Below the pieces are notes generated by a model. It did not search any database, had not been told where the DNA came from, and was given only the letters and a program-made list of their open reading frames with translations. The translations under genes were made by a program, and so were the position numbers. 64,000 nt of DNA, from positions 2,604,001 to 2,668,000 of the forward strand of contig NZ_CP073063.1 of assembly GCF_022654015.1 (NCBI RefSeq), in the 5' to 3' direction. The DNA is from Brevundimonas diminuta (GTDB lineage Bacteria > Pseudomonadota > Alphaproteobacteria > Caulobacterales > Caulobacteraceae). Numbering within the stretch: the stretch's first letter is position 1; each line of letters opens with the position of its first letter. Below, piece after piece: positions 25,060 to 33,492 of the stretch.

Positions 25060-26046
25060 ATGGCGAGCAGCGACTTCACCTTCAGGATCAAGCGGACCGC
25101 GCTCGACGAAGACTATCGTCCCGCCGAAACGACGCGGATCACCACCAATTTTGCCAACCTGGCGCGAGGCGAGAGCCGCCGAGACAATCTGCGCAACACC
25201 CTGCGGATGATCGACAACCGCTTCAACTCGCTGGCGCACCACGACAATCCGAGGGGCGATCGCTATGCGCTGGAGCTTCAGATCGTCTCGGTCGAGATGA
25301 GCCTTTGCTCGGAGCGCGACGACGCCTTTCCGCTGATCGAAATCCTGCAGACCACAATCATTGATCGGGAGACTGGCCGGCGGATCGATGGGATCGTGGG
25401 CAACAACTTCTCCTCCTATGTCCGTGACTACGACTTCAGCGTGGTTTTGCCCGAACACCTGAAGGCGCATCCGCACGGCGGCGTACCGGACGATTTCGGC
25501 GATCTGCACGGCAAGCTGTTCCGGCACTTTCTGGCGTCGCGCGCCTACCGCGACAACTTCGCCAAGCCGCCGGTCATCTGCCTCAGCGTCTCCAGCAACA
25601 AGACCTATCACCGCACCGGCGCCGAACATCCGGTGCTGGGCCTAGAATACGACAACGACGCCTTCTCGCCAACCGACCGGTATTTCGCGAAGATGGGGAT
25701 GAAGGTCCGCTACTTCATGCCACCGGGCAGCGTGGCGCCGTTCGCCCTGTACCATATCGGCGACCTGACCGGCGACTACGCCGACCTCGAACTGGCCAGC
25801 ACCATCGCCACGATGGAAACCTTCCAGAAGATCTATCGGCCCGAGATCTACAACGCCAACTCCCCGGCGACAGAGCAGTACCAGCCCAGCCTGAAGGCGC
25901 AGGACTATTCGCTGACCCGCATCGTCTACGACCGCGACGAGCGCAGCCGGCTGGCCGTCGAACAGGGCCGTTTCGTCGAGGAGCGGTTCATCAAGCCGCA
26001 CCGCGCCCGTCTCGACCAATGGTCGGCCGCCTTCGCCGCCGCCTGA
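25060..26046 (+). CDS. mesX: DUF1852 protein, partner of MesD methionine synthase
   Basis: A 328-residue DUF1852 protein with no signal peptide. Family-like blocks include FTFRIKRTALDEDYRP at the start, ITTNFANLARGESRRDNLRN, MIDNRFNSLAHHDNPRGDRY and VGNNFSSYVRDYDFSVVLPEH. Known of the family: MesD core methionine synthases of aerobic bacteria need a DUF1852 protein and oxygen for activity, but not B12 or methyl-folate. The gene sits directly before mesD and behind the cobalamin riboswitch, matching that link. The ATG at 25060 is chosen because the conserved region begins there; a longer frame from 24994 would extend into the leader RNA. The ribosome site is weak (CAGAGA), which may help riboswitch control. 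The chemistry of the protein is unknown. Confidence 0.9.
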   Translation: MASSDFTFRIKRTALDEDYRPAETTRITTNFANLARGESRRDNLRNTLRMIDNRFNSLAHHDNPRGDRYALELQIVSVEMSLCSERDDAFPLIEILQTTIIDRETGRRIDGIVGNNFSSYVRDYDFSVVLPEHLKAHPHGGVPDDFGDLHGKLFRHFLASRAYRDNFAKPPVICLSVSSNKTYHRTGAEHPVLGLEYDNDAFSPTDRYFAKMGMKVRYFMPPGSVAPFALYHIGDLTGDYADLELASTIATMETFQKIYRPEIYNANSPATEQYQPSLKAQDYSLTRIVYDRDERSRLAVEQGRFVEERFIKPHRARLDQWSAAFAAA

Positions 26047-26074
26047 TCCGTCTCAGAATCGAGAGCCTCCCCTC

Positions 26075-27136
26075 ATGAACACCCTCCTCCCGACCTCGAC
26101 CGCCGGCAGCCTGCCCAAACCCGTCTGGCTGGCCGAGCCCGAGACCCTCTGGTCGCCCTGGAAGCTGCAAGGCGATGAACTGATCGAGGCCAAGCAGGAC
26201 GCCCTTCGCCTGTCGCTGGACGATCAGCGCCGGGCTGGCATCGACATCGTCAGCGACGGCGAACAGACCCGCCAGCATTTCGTCACGACCTTCATCGAAC
26301 ACCTCGACGGCGTGGATTTCGAGAACCGCAAGACCATGCGAATCCGCAATCGCTACGACGCCAGCGTGCCGGTCGTCGTGGGCGCCGTCAGCCGGCCGAA
26401 ATCGGTCTTCGTCGATGACGCCAGGTTCCTGCGCGCCCAGACCGACCAGCCCATCAAATGGGCCTTGCCCGGGCCGATGACGATGATCGACACCCTGTAT
26501 GACGACCATTACGGCAGCCGCGAAAAACTGGCCTGGGAGTTCGCCAAAATCCTCAACGAGGAGGCGCGCGAGCTGGAAGCCGCCGGCGTCGATATCGTCC
26601 AGTTCGACGAGCCCGCTTTCAACGTCTTCTTCGACGAGGTGAACGACTGGGGCGTGGCGACCCTGGAGAAGGCGGCCGAGGGGCTGAAGTGCGAGACGGC
26701 GGTCCACATCTGTTACGGCTACGGCATCAAGGCCAACACCGATTGGAAGAAGACCCTCGGCTCAGAATGGCGGCAGTACGAAGAGGTCTTTCCCAAGCTG
26801 CGGAGCTCCAGCATCGATATCATCTCGCTGGAAGCCCAGAACTCGCGCGTGCCGATGAATCTGATCGAACTGATCCGGGGCAAGAAGGTGATGGTCGGCG
26901 CCATCGACGTGGCGACCGACACGATCGAAACGCCCGAACAGGTCGCCGATACCCTGCGCAATGCGCTTCAGGTCGTGGACGCCGACAAACTCTATCCGGC
27001 CACCAACTGCGGTATGGCGCCCCTGTCGCGCCACGTCGCCAACGGCAAGCTGCGCGCCTTGAACGCCGGGGCCGAGATCGTGCGCGAGGAACTGTCCCGC
27101 GACCTCTATTACGGCGCGGAAAGGGCCAAGTCGTGA
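26075..27136 (+). CDS. mesD: Core (folate-independent) methionine synthase, MesD family
   Basis: A 353-residue protein corresponding to the C-terminal catalytic half of MetE, without the folate-binding N-terminal half (full MetE is about 760). It should methylate homocysteine to methionine in the cytosol. Zinc/homocysteine features: SDGEQTRQHF, DIVQFDEPAFNVF, the HICYGYG His-x-Cys pair, and the last zinc cysteine in ATNCGMAPLSR. The gene follows mesX by 28 bases and shares the upstream riboswitch. The methyl donor of the MesD family is not established. The stop overlaps a GTG start for the thioesterase gene (GTGA). If B12 is sensed by the riboswitch, this enzyme is the low-B12 alternative to MetH. 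Confidence 0.9.
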   Translation: MNTLLPTSTAGSLPKPVWLAEPETLWSPWKLQGDELIEAKQDALRLSLDDQRRAGIDIVSDGEQTRQHFVTTFIEHLDGVDFENRKTMRIRNRYDASVPVVVGAVSRPKSVFVDDARFLRAQTDQPIKWALPGPMTMIDTLYDDHYGSREKLAWEFAKILNEEARELEAAGVDIVQFDEPAFNVFFDEVNDWGVATLEKAAEGLKCETAVHICYGYGIKANTDWKKTLGSEWRQYEEVFPKLRSSSIDIISLEAQNSRVPMNLIELIRGKKVMVGAIDVATDTIETPEQVADTLRNALQVVDADKLYPATNCGMAPLSRHVANGKLRALNAGAEIVREELSRDLYYGAERAKS

Positions 27137-27905
27137 GGGTTCGCCTGACCGACATGGTGTCCCCGGCGACGCCAACCACCATGGCACCCTGTTCGGCGGG
27201 GTCGGTCTGGCCCATCTCGACAAGGTCGCCTTTCTGGCCGCCAGCCGTCATGCGCGGCGGGCCGTCGTCACGGCGGGATGCGAGCGGATCGATTTCGCCG
27301 CGCCGGCCCGGATCGGCGAGATGGTCGAGGCGGTCGGCCGCGTCGTTCGGATCGGGCAGTCCTCACTGGGCGTCGAAGTCGAACTGCACGCCGAAAGCCT
27401 GCTGAGCGGCGAGCGCCGTTTGTGCACGCGCGGTGCCTTCAACATGGTCGCCTTGAGGCCGGCGGGCGATGACCATCCCTTGGCGCCTCTCGATGAGGCA
27501 GGCGAGGCGGACGACGGCTGGCTGAGAACCGCAGAGATGGTCTTTCCCGGCACGACCAACCACTATGGCACCCTGTTCGGGGGCGACGCGCTCAAGCTCA
27601 TGGGCAAGGCCGCCCTCGTCACGGCGACCCGCCATGCGCGCGAAGTCATGGTCATGGCCGCGACCAACCGCATCGCCTTCAAGGCCCCGATCGACGGCGG
27701 TGACATGGTCGAACTGGTCTCACGAGTGAAGATGGTCGGGCGGAGCTCGCTTTCGGTCGAGGTGCAGCTCTTGGCCGAAACGCTCCTGACCGGAGAACGG
27801 CGGCGTTCGACCACGGCCGAGTTCGTAATGGTCGCCGTCGATGACGCGGGCAAGCCGAAGACAATCAAAGCCGGGCGGAGTTTAGAAGAGGTTGAGATGC
27901 TGTAG
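27133..27905 (+). pseudogene. Double-hotdog acyl-CoA thioesterase with 5' frameshift
   Basis: Two tandem hotdog domains, each with the NH(H/Y)GTLFGG signature. The first, recoverable from 27162 on, reads PGDANHHGTLFGGVGLAHLD. The second is FPGTTNHYGTLFGGDALKLM. Together they would form one acyl-CoA hydrolase subunit. A GTG at 27133, overlapping the mesD stop, opens VRVRLTDMV in the correct register, but one base is missing at about 27159-27161 (ATGGTGTCCCC where ATGGTGTTCCCC would give DMVFPGD). The rest is in another frame, and the first in-frame ATG is at 27321, inside domain 1. Either the gene is broken or the base is a sequencing miss. The link to the methionine genes is positional only. 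Confidence 0.8.
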
Positions 27906-27925
27906 AACCACGCAGCGGCATACCT

Positions 27926-28108
27926 TTGCCGCAAGCGCCTACGGCCTACGGCCGGACGTTTTCACGAAGCCTTGAAGGGAAAGATGGCGAAGAGGTCGGC
28001 GCGCAGAGCCGCAAGCTTATCGACCGCATGGATTTCTATCTGTTGGAATGCCTGGGCAGGTTCGGTGTTCAAGTCCACGGCAGTTTGGCCGTGCTGCTCG
28101 GCATCTGA
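27926..28108 (+). CDS. Possible small protein or gene remnant (60 residues)
   Basis: A short frame whose second half reads like real protein (KLIDRMDFYLLECLGRFGVQ...GSLAVLLGI), followed 14 bases later by a strong terminator. The start is a TTG without ribosome site, and the N-terminal 15 residues look random, so it may be the 3' end of a lost gene. No family recognised. Confidence 0.3.
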   Translation: MPQAPTAYGRTFSRSLEGKDGEEVGAQSRKLIDRMDFYLLECLGRFGVQVHGSLAVLLGI

Positions 28109-28122
28109 CCGTCAGACGTCAG

Positions 28123-28153
28123 AAAGCCCCACGGCTTTTAGCGGTGGGGCTTT
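28123..28153 (+). terminator. Strong rho-independent terminator
   Basis: Perfect 10-bp stem AAAGCCCCAC / GTGGGGCTTT with an 11-base loop, with A and T runs built into the stem so it can act on both strands. It closes the methionine/thioesterase region on the plus strand. Confidence 0.85.
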
Positions 28154-28410
28154 ATGGTATCTTGGGTGCGGGAGCACGCACTGGCCACAATAGTATATTC
28201 GGGGTGATCGATATTCCGCCTTGACCGGAAGTCGCCACGCGCTGCCATTTCGACAGTCACAATGCGCCACAAGCGGACATCGAGAGCTGGTCGAAAACCA
28301 GACTTCCAGCAACTTGGTCAGGGAAACATGGGCTTGCTAGTTTCGTATCTCAGTGCTCGTGCGTGCTGCCCAACCGCTGCCGATATCGGGCTGGCTCGGA
28401 TAGTGAGAGA
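28154..28410. other. Intergenic region with no gene recognised
   Basis: About 260 bases of lower GC between the terminator and the XRE regulator's 3' end. Only short frames full of stops were seen. With 27906-28122 it marks the left edge of the AT-richer accessory patch. Confidence 0.5.
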
Positions 28411-28653
28411 CTAATTTTCCTCGTCAGGACCGATCGTTTGGTCAGATGGCTCATACAGATAGTCCAGCAAATCGCCTGGTTTGCAGTCCAATGCAGCGCA
28501 CAGTCGGGAAAGCGTGCGGAACCGGATGCCTTTGACCTTGCCTGATCGAAAGAGAGATAGCTGTGTCTCGCTCAATCCGACCTGCTGAGCCAAGTCACGA
28601 GCCTTCAAGCCCTTAGCGTTGATTAGCCTGTCGAGTGTGACCCGGACCGGCAT
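28411..28653 (-). CDS. XRE-family helix-turn-helix regulator (YozG-like)
   Basis: An 80-residue Cro/C1-type DNA-binding protein. One HTH spans about 13-60: LKARDLAQQVGLSETQLSLF followed by the FRTLSRLCAALDCKPGDLLD second half. The acidic tail (PSDQTIGPDEEN) is short and has no sensing domain. It overlaps the stop of the upstream DUF2975 membrane gene by one base. Pairs of a tiny XRE regulator and a DUF2975 membrane protein are common in bacteria and are thought to regulate the membrane partner, but the signal is unknown. Confidence 0.88.
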   Translation of the reverse strand: MPVRVTLDRLINAKGLKARDLAQQVGLSETQLSLFRSGKVKGIRFRTLSRLCAALDCKPGDLLDYLYEPSDQTIGPDEEN

Positions 28654-29147
28654 CAGATCATCTCGTCCAGCTCGGCCTGGACAGCCTCAGCCTGATCCAG
28701 AACACGGCCCAGAAGGAAAAGGGCTCCGCCGATCATGCCCAGCGTCATACCCGCAACGTCGAAATGCAGGTATCCACCGCGCATCTGCTCCAAGAAACGC
28801 AGCAGGTTGGTCGCGACGAATACGCTGAAGACGCCGCCAAGCCCAAGCGCCAGACCGACCCGCCTCAAGGCGTTGGCTACTGTCGCGGTAAACATGCTGC
28901 CGCGGGCCAAATCACCCATCGCCTGGCCGATCGACCAGACCCCGAACAGGTAGCAAAAAGGTGAGATTGTCCACACCATCGGTGTCACAAGGCTGCTCGC
29001 ATCCATCCTTCCAGACAGCAAAGCGATGGAGGGCACAATGACCCCGGCCCACGACACCAGCAAGCCGACGCTCAGCGTCATAAACACCGCCAGCCAGCGG
29101 AATCGAGCACACATACGACGAAATCGAGATAGGTTCGACGGTCTCAC
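28653..29147 (-). CDS. DUF2975 membrane protein
   Basis: A 164-residue inner-membrane protein with four predicted helices (WLAVFMTLSVGLLVSWAGVIV; TPMVWTISPFCYLFGVWSIG; LALGLGGVFSVFVATNLL; AGMTLGMIGGALFLLGRVL), the layout of DUF2975. The start is GTG at 29147 with CAGGAG about 6 bases upstream. It is coupled to the XRE regulator that follows. Function unknown; likely the membrane half of a small regulatory pair. Confidence 0.82.
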   Translation of the reverse strand: MRPSNLSRFRRMCARFRWLAVFMTLSVGLLVSWAGVIVPSIALLSGRMDASSLVTPMVWTISPFCYLFGVWSIGQAMGDLARGSMFTATVANALRRVGLALGLGGVFSVFVATNLLRFLEQMRGGYLHFDVAGMTLGMIGGALFLLGRVLDQAEAVQAELDEMI

Positions 29148-29275
29148 GGCAGCTCCTGCATATGTCCGATCTTTAATCTTGACTTAAAGATGGATGTTCC
29201 GCAACTTTATATCGGACTTAAACGCGGAGGGCGTAGCGTCATGACGGCGCCAGCCATCGCTTGGAGGGCAAAGCG

Positions 29276-29839
29276 ATGATAAGCGGCACATCTTCCGACC
29301 GGGCTGTTCGGCCTAGGTTCACCGCTGGCTATGCGGGACTCTTGGCGCTGGTGATCCTGGGCACCTTCGTGATCCACGAGGGCGCGCACTGGGGTGCAGG
29401 CACGATACTCGGGCACCAGATGTCCTACGGCTTGAATGGCTCAGTTCCCTCAGCCGCGACATCGGCGGGCGACCACGCCTTGGTCTCGATCGCCGGTCCT
29501 CTTGTCACGATCCTACAGGCCCTGACCGCGCTCTACCTGGTGCGCACCAGACAAAGTGTGGCCGCGTTTGCGATCCTCTATGCTGCGGCTTTCATGCGCG
29601 TGGTCGCGCAGGGATTGAGTTTCATCCTGCCCAATGACGAGGCGCGCGTCAGCGATTGGCTCGGCATCGGCTTCTGGACCTTGCCTTTCGTCACCGCCGC
29701 GGCCTTGGTCGCTTGCACGATCTGGGCTTCGCGACGCCTTGGGGCGTCATGGCGCTTTAATGCTTTAGCTTATCTCGTGGCTAGCCTCACAGTAAGCGTG
29801 ATTGTGGGTGCCGACATGATGATCGGACGCGCGGGGTGA
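29276..29839 (+). CDS. Multi-pass membrane protein with HExxH motif (M50-like)
   Basis: A 187-residue membrane protein with about five helices. The first helix carries the metalloprotease-like motif HEGAH (FVIHEGAHWGAG, about 35-45), as in site-2-protease-type M50 proteins; a second conserved patch is DHALVSIAGPLVTILQ, matching the NxxxGP region of that group (here SIAGP). No PDZ or CBS domain, so it is a minimal form. The ATG at 29276 has GGAGGG 9 bases upstream. It diverges from the DUF2975 gene. The substrate is unknown and activity is not certain because the second metal-ligand motif is not obvious. Confidence 0.65.
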   Translation: MISGTSSDRAVRPRFTAGYAGLLALVILGTFVIHEGAHWGAGTILGHQMSYGLNGSVPSAATSAGDHALVSIAGPLVTILQALTALYLVRTRQSVAAFAILYAAAFMRVVAQGLSFILPNDEARVSDWLGIGFWTLPFVTAAALVACTIWASRRLGASWRFNALAYLVASLTVSVIVGADMMIGRAG

Positions 29840-30024
29840 GCTTGACGCTTTGATGCAAGCCGAACCTCGATAGGATCAAACCGGATGGGAGATACGCCCG
29901 ACCGCGCACGCAAACCGCGTACTTCGTCGCAGGCTTCGCTTTCGATATGACGCGGACTCTAAGCGGCCGCACAGATACGGATGTCCCCTTGGTTTGAAGA
30001 GTCGGTTCCAGAGACCTTCTCAAT

Positions 30025-31104
30025 CTAGATCGAAGGCAGATCGAAAATGCTCGCGGCGAAGTCGTTAATCGTAGTTTGCGACATATCGGTATTGTTCAGA
30101 ACCACTACCGATCGGCGATCCGACGGTCGGTAGGTGAGAAGGGATTTGTATCCCCCCACGGATCCGGTCTCCCAAGCGACAGGTCCAGCAGACCCTACGC
30201 GCACCCTCCCGCCCAGAGCGTAGCCTTCCCGCAAGTATCGGACCTTCAAAAGCTCTGACTTCGATTGCGGGGTCAAAAGAGACCCGCTCAGGAGCCGATC
30301 TGCGAATGTCAGCAAGTCAGCAGCATCTGAATAGAAGGTTCCAGAGGCTGCTCCGTAGCTATAACATGTGCTCATATCCAACTGCGCGGCGACGGTCTGA
30401 CCATCGAAGGCAGGGACTAAGCCGGGAACGCCTTCGAATCCTCGGCTGGCGATCCCTGTGTTCGCCAAGCCCATTGGCTTGAGCAGTAAACTCTCCGCCA
30501 AATCCTCAAAACGTGCGCCGTTTTGAGCTTCAATGACTGCGCGAACGATCACCCAATTCATGAAGGCGTAATCGAAGTCCGAACCAGGAACGAACTTCGT
30601 TTCCGTCGGCGCGAAGCGGGTGACCATTTCTCCCGCAGAAGCATTTGACGTTCGCAGATCGGAATTTGCTTTGGCGGCCGGCATCAAAAGATCAGGAAGC
30701 CCGCTCGTGTTGGACAGCAGGTGCGCCAAGGTAACGGTCGCTCCGCTGCTCGTAGGGAAATCTGGAAGAAGCGTAGATAGAGGCGTGTCCAGGCGCAGCA
30801 ATCCGATCTCCGCCAGCCGAAGAACCATGGCAGCCGTGAACCATTTGGAGATGGAGCCAATGGCGTAGGTTGAGGCAGTGCTGGCCGGGGAATGATTGCG
30901 AACGTCGGACACGCCGTAGGCCTTTGACATGATCGATCGACCGGCGATCGCAACCGCGATCACGCCGTTGAAGTTCTGTGTCTGGGCAAAGCCGTCAGCA
31001 ACCACTTCGATAGCCCCCGTATCCATTGCAACGGATTGGCCTGCCGGCATAAGCGCCACTGTCGCTAACGACGTGGCAAGCAGTTGGCGACGCGGCATAT
31101 TCAT
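30025..31104 (-). CDS. Class C beta-lactamase-like serine hydrolase, twin-arginine type export
   Basis: A 359-residue penicillin-binding-fold hydrolase. It starts MNMPRRQLLATSLATVALMP, a short signal with an RR pair, cut near 26. Catalytic SxxK is SISK (GSISKWFTAAM, about 86). The second motif, normally YxN, reads FDYAFMNWVI, so the Asn position after Tyr is Phe. The third motif, normally HTG or KTG, is ETG (WETGSVGGYKS). These changes suggest an esterase or peptidase rather than a beta-lactamase. The ATG at 31104 is chosen over 31161 because the signal peptide begins there. It stands alone on the minus strand at the end of the AT-richer patch. Confidence 0.85.
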   Translation of the reverse strand: MNMPRRQLLATSLATVALMPAGQSVAMDTGAIEVVADGFAQTQNFNGVIAVAIAGRSIMSKAYGVSDVRNHSPASTASTYAIGSISKWFTAAMVLRLAEIGLLRLDTPLSTLLPDFPTSSGATVTLAHLLSNTSGLPDLLMPAAKANSDLRTSNASAGEMVTRFAPTETKFVPGSDFDYAFMNWVIVRAVIEAQNGARFEDLAESLLLKPMGLANTGIASRGFEGVPGLVPAFDGQTVAAQLDMSTCYSYGAASGTFYSDAADLLTFADRLLSGSLLTPQSKSELLKVRYLREGYALGGRVRVGSAGPVAWETGSVGGYKSLLTYRPSDRRSVVVLNNTDMSQTTINDFAASIFDLPSI

Positions 31105-31230
31105 CTGAAGTTCTCGGTTGGGACGCCCACCTTTATAGAAAGCTTCACCACGCTCAACCAAGTGACAACGGAGACAGGTTCGCCCTCTACTCGATTGGCT
31201 TGAAGACTAAGCAATCGTCAGCGCGGAGGG

Positions 31231-32763
31231 TTAGTCCTGACCGTTGCCCGGTTCGATGGGACCGCCCAGCGGCACTTCCGGGGCCGGAATGTCTGCGCGG
31301 ACCAGCCGATGCGCCGCCGCCGCAAGTTTGTGTCGCATCTGCGCCGGTCGGCGCCACGGTCGTAGGCTGTCGGCAGCCGAGATTGGATCGCCCAGGTGGT
31401 GTTCGGCGACGAACCGGGAGAAGGCGCCGTGATGGCGTGATCGGAGCGGACGCAGACGGTCCAATCCTTCGTCGCGCAGATGTTCGATGGCCGCGCTGAC
31501 GCCGCCATATGTCGTGACGGCCTGGCTAACACGCATCTCCTCGCACCCCAGCCAGTGCGCAATCAGCCGATTACGAAATACGCCGACGCAGGCCCCTCCC
31601 GCCGCTTCGGGGTCCGATCCCGCATCCAGGGTCAGGTCGCATTCACTATCGAAGCCCTGCGACCGGTTGTTGACGTTGCTGGACCCGATACGCACGAAAC
31701 GGTTGTCGATGACGGCAAGCTTGGCGTGGACGATGATGATCCGGCCATTGCGCGTGACAGGGCTGTAGGCGCTGAACCGCCCATGCCGATCGGCGTCTTC
31801 TAGCCGTTTGAGAAAGGCCGAGCGCGTCTTGTCCATGGTCATTTGATCGAACCAGCTCGGCGAATGCTGGGTCGACACCAAGATCACCTCCGGGCCGTCG
31901 GCTTCATCAAGCCGCTGAGCGATAGCCTCTGCAACGATGGGCGAGGTGAAATACTGGTTCTCAATGTAGAGGGTCGTCTTGGCCGCAGCGATCGCGGCCA
32001 ATGTGGCCGCCTCGCCCTGCCTCAACTCCGGAAAATCTTTCCACGGGGCCTGACTTCGAGACACGCCAATCTCAACGTTTTCCAGATCGGGCTTCACAGC
32101 GTCCGGCCAGACGTCGCAAACGGTTTCAGCCCAGGCGGCAAGCAGCTCTCCCGTCGCTCTCGCCCATCGTTCGCGGAAAAGGTCACCCAGAGTGGCCGCC
32201 GCAGGACCATCGACCATCGCCATGACCTCATGGCGGCAATCGTAGCAGGGCGTTCCCTTCTCGGTCTTCCCCCGACGCGGGTCGGGGTGGAGATGTTCGG
32301 GGCTATCCCATCGGTCGGGACCGATGTCGCAACTGCCGCAGAAGGCCACGGCGTCATCCACGATGATGACCTTCTGGTGGTGGGAAGCGCCTGGCGGCAA
32401 GGTTCCGTCCAGACGGAAATCGACGCGCGTGTCGGCGAAGAAGCGACGGCTGCGCCAGGGAAAGAAGCGCTGCGTGGCCGCAACGGCTAGGGGCGACTTC
32501 CAGCACAGGATCCGGATTTCCAAATCTGGCTGGGCTTGCGACAGCTCTTTGAGGAAGCGGCCGATTGTTTGCGGACCAGAGCCGTCCGCTGGCTTGTGAT
32601 CAAGGACGGTGTCGGGATCAAAGGCCCAGTTCAGGAAGTGGATGGTCCGACTCGCCTGGCTCATCGCCGCCTTTGCGGCCGCCAGATAGGGCTCCATGTC
32701 CACCAACAGCGCGGCGCGGGGCGCGACTTCGGCACGCCAGCAGGTGGTTCCGACTTCCAGCAT
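31231..32763 (-). CDS. Phospholipase D-family protein (cardiolipin-synthase-like)
   Basis: A 510-residue protein with two HKD catalytic motifs. The first is HHQKVIIVDDAVAFCGSCD near residue 130 and the second HAKLAVIDNRFVRIGSSNVN near 345, the standard pair that makes one active site for phosphodiester transfer or hydrolysis. A distinctive insert follows HKD 1 (HPDPRRGKTEKGTPCYDCRH), found in the VTT/PLD-like 'phosphatidylserine/cardiolipin synthase-related' group. No signal peptide or clear membrane helix, so it may act at the inner face of the membrane or on nucleic acid. It is a single gene, 109 bases from the small lipoprotein. Confidence 0.88.
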   Translation of the reverse strand: MLEVGTTCWRAEVAPRAALLVDMEPYLAAAKAAMSQASRTIHFLNWAFDPDTVLDHKPADGSGPQTIGRFLKELSQAQPDLEIRILCWKSPLAVAATQRFFPWRSRRFFADTRVDFRLDGTLPPGASHHQKVIIVDDAVAFCGSCDIGPDRWDSPEHLHPDPRRGKTEKGTPCYDCRHEVMAMVDGPAAATLGDLFRERWARATGELLAAWAETVCDVWPDAVKPDLENVEIGVSRSQAPWKDFPELRQGEAATLAAIAAAKTTLYIENQYFTSPIVAEAIAQRLDEADGPEVILVSTQHSPSWFDQMTMDKTRSAFLKRLEDADRHGRFSAYSPVTRNGRIIIVHAKLAVIDNRFVRIGSSNVNNRSQGFDSECDLTLDAGSDPEAAGGACVGVFRNRLIAHWLGCEEMRVSQAVTTYGGVSAAIEHLRDEGLDRLRPLRSRHHGAFSRFVAEHHLGDPISAADSLRPWRRPAQMRHKLAAAAHRLVRADIPAPEVPLGGPIEPGNGQD

Positions 32764-32872
32764 GTCCGTTTCTCCCGACCAAAATCGCCCGGTGAGCCGG
32801 TCGCACTGCTTACATCATATTGAAGATGTCGCGACGCCCCCGACAGGCATCCGGAGCGTCGCGGCGCTTCTC

Positions 32873-33136
32873 TTACTGGGTCCGGGCCGCAGCGTCAGCG
32901 GCCGCATCGGTCTTGCGCGCTGCGGTATCGGCGGCGGCATCGGCGTTAGCTGCCGCTTCCTTGGCTGCATCGGTGGTTGCGTCGGCGGCGGCGTCCGCAT
33001 TCGCGGCTGTGTCACTGGCCGCCGAGGCGACCGTGTCGCCGGCGTTTTCCGCCGTAGCGGCGGCGTTTTGCTCGGTCCGCTCGGAGCAAGCCGACAAGGC
33101 CAAGGCGGCCGCGGCGGCGATATACAGCATACGCAT
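32873..33136 (-). CDS. Small Ala/Asp-rich lipoprotein
   Basis: An 87-residue lipoprotein. MRMLYIAAAAALALSAC gives an ideal lipobox with Cys17. The mature part is nearly all Ala, Asp, Thr and Glu in heptad-like repeats (DAAADATTDAAKEAAANAD...), predicted as one long helix, similar in style to Lpp-like or stress-induced entericidin-type lipoproteins. No family assigned. It is a lone gene. Confidence 0.8.
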   Translation of the reverse strand: MRMLYIAAAAALALSACSERTEQNAAATAENAGDTVASAASDTAANADAAADATTDAAKEAAANADAAADTAARKTDAAADAAARTQ

Positions 33137-33492
33137 GATGTGTTTCCTCTTGCTGACCCGGCGGCTGATCCGCCTTCGATTGCAGCGTCGTCAGGCTAGG
33201 GCGAAGGCCTGCCGATGGCGACAGACATTTTCTGATCCGGCTCCGATGTGTCGAGCGTCTGACGGCAGTTTCCCCAAACGTCTCAGGTAGGACGCCAAAT
33301 ATCGGCCTCGCGCCAAGAGCGGTCATCGCCTTAAAGCTCAAAAGCTGACGTCCAGCGGCTCAAAACCGTCCCCTCTGCAGGCTGCTCGCAGCAGCGCCAC
33401 CTTGATCAGTTGCAGGCCCGTCCAGCTGAGCGGCTAATGATAGGAACCGTAAGCAGGATGGCCAATCCTAGATCGGCCATCCTGCGCCCAGC
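33137..33492. other. Intergenic region, no gene recognised
   Basis: About 356 bases between the lipoprotein promoter side and the aldehyde dehydrogenase stop. The only clear structure is the 11-bp hairpin at 33453-33485. A frame on the minus strand (to 33341) merely extends upstream of the lipoprotein in another phase and shows no protein-like pattern. Confidence 0.6.
33453..33485 (-). terminator. Hairpin downstream of aldehyde dehydrogenase
   Basis: Perfect 11-bp stem GCAGGATGGCC / GGCCATCCTGC with an 11-base loop, 8 bases after the dehydrogenase stop. There is no T-run, so termination may need Rho or the hairpin may protect the 3' end. Confidence 0.6.
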
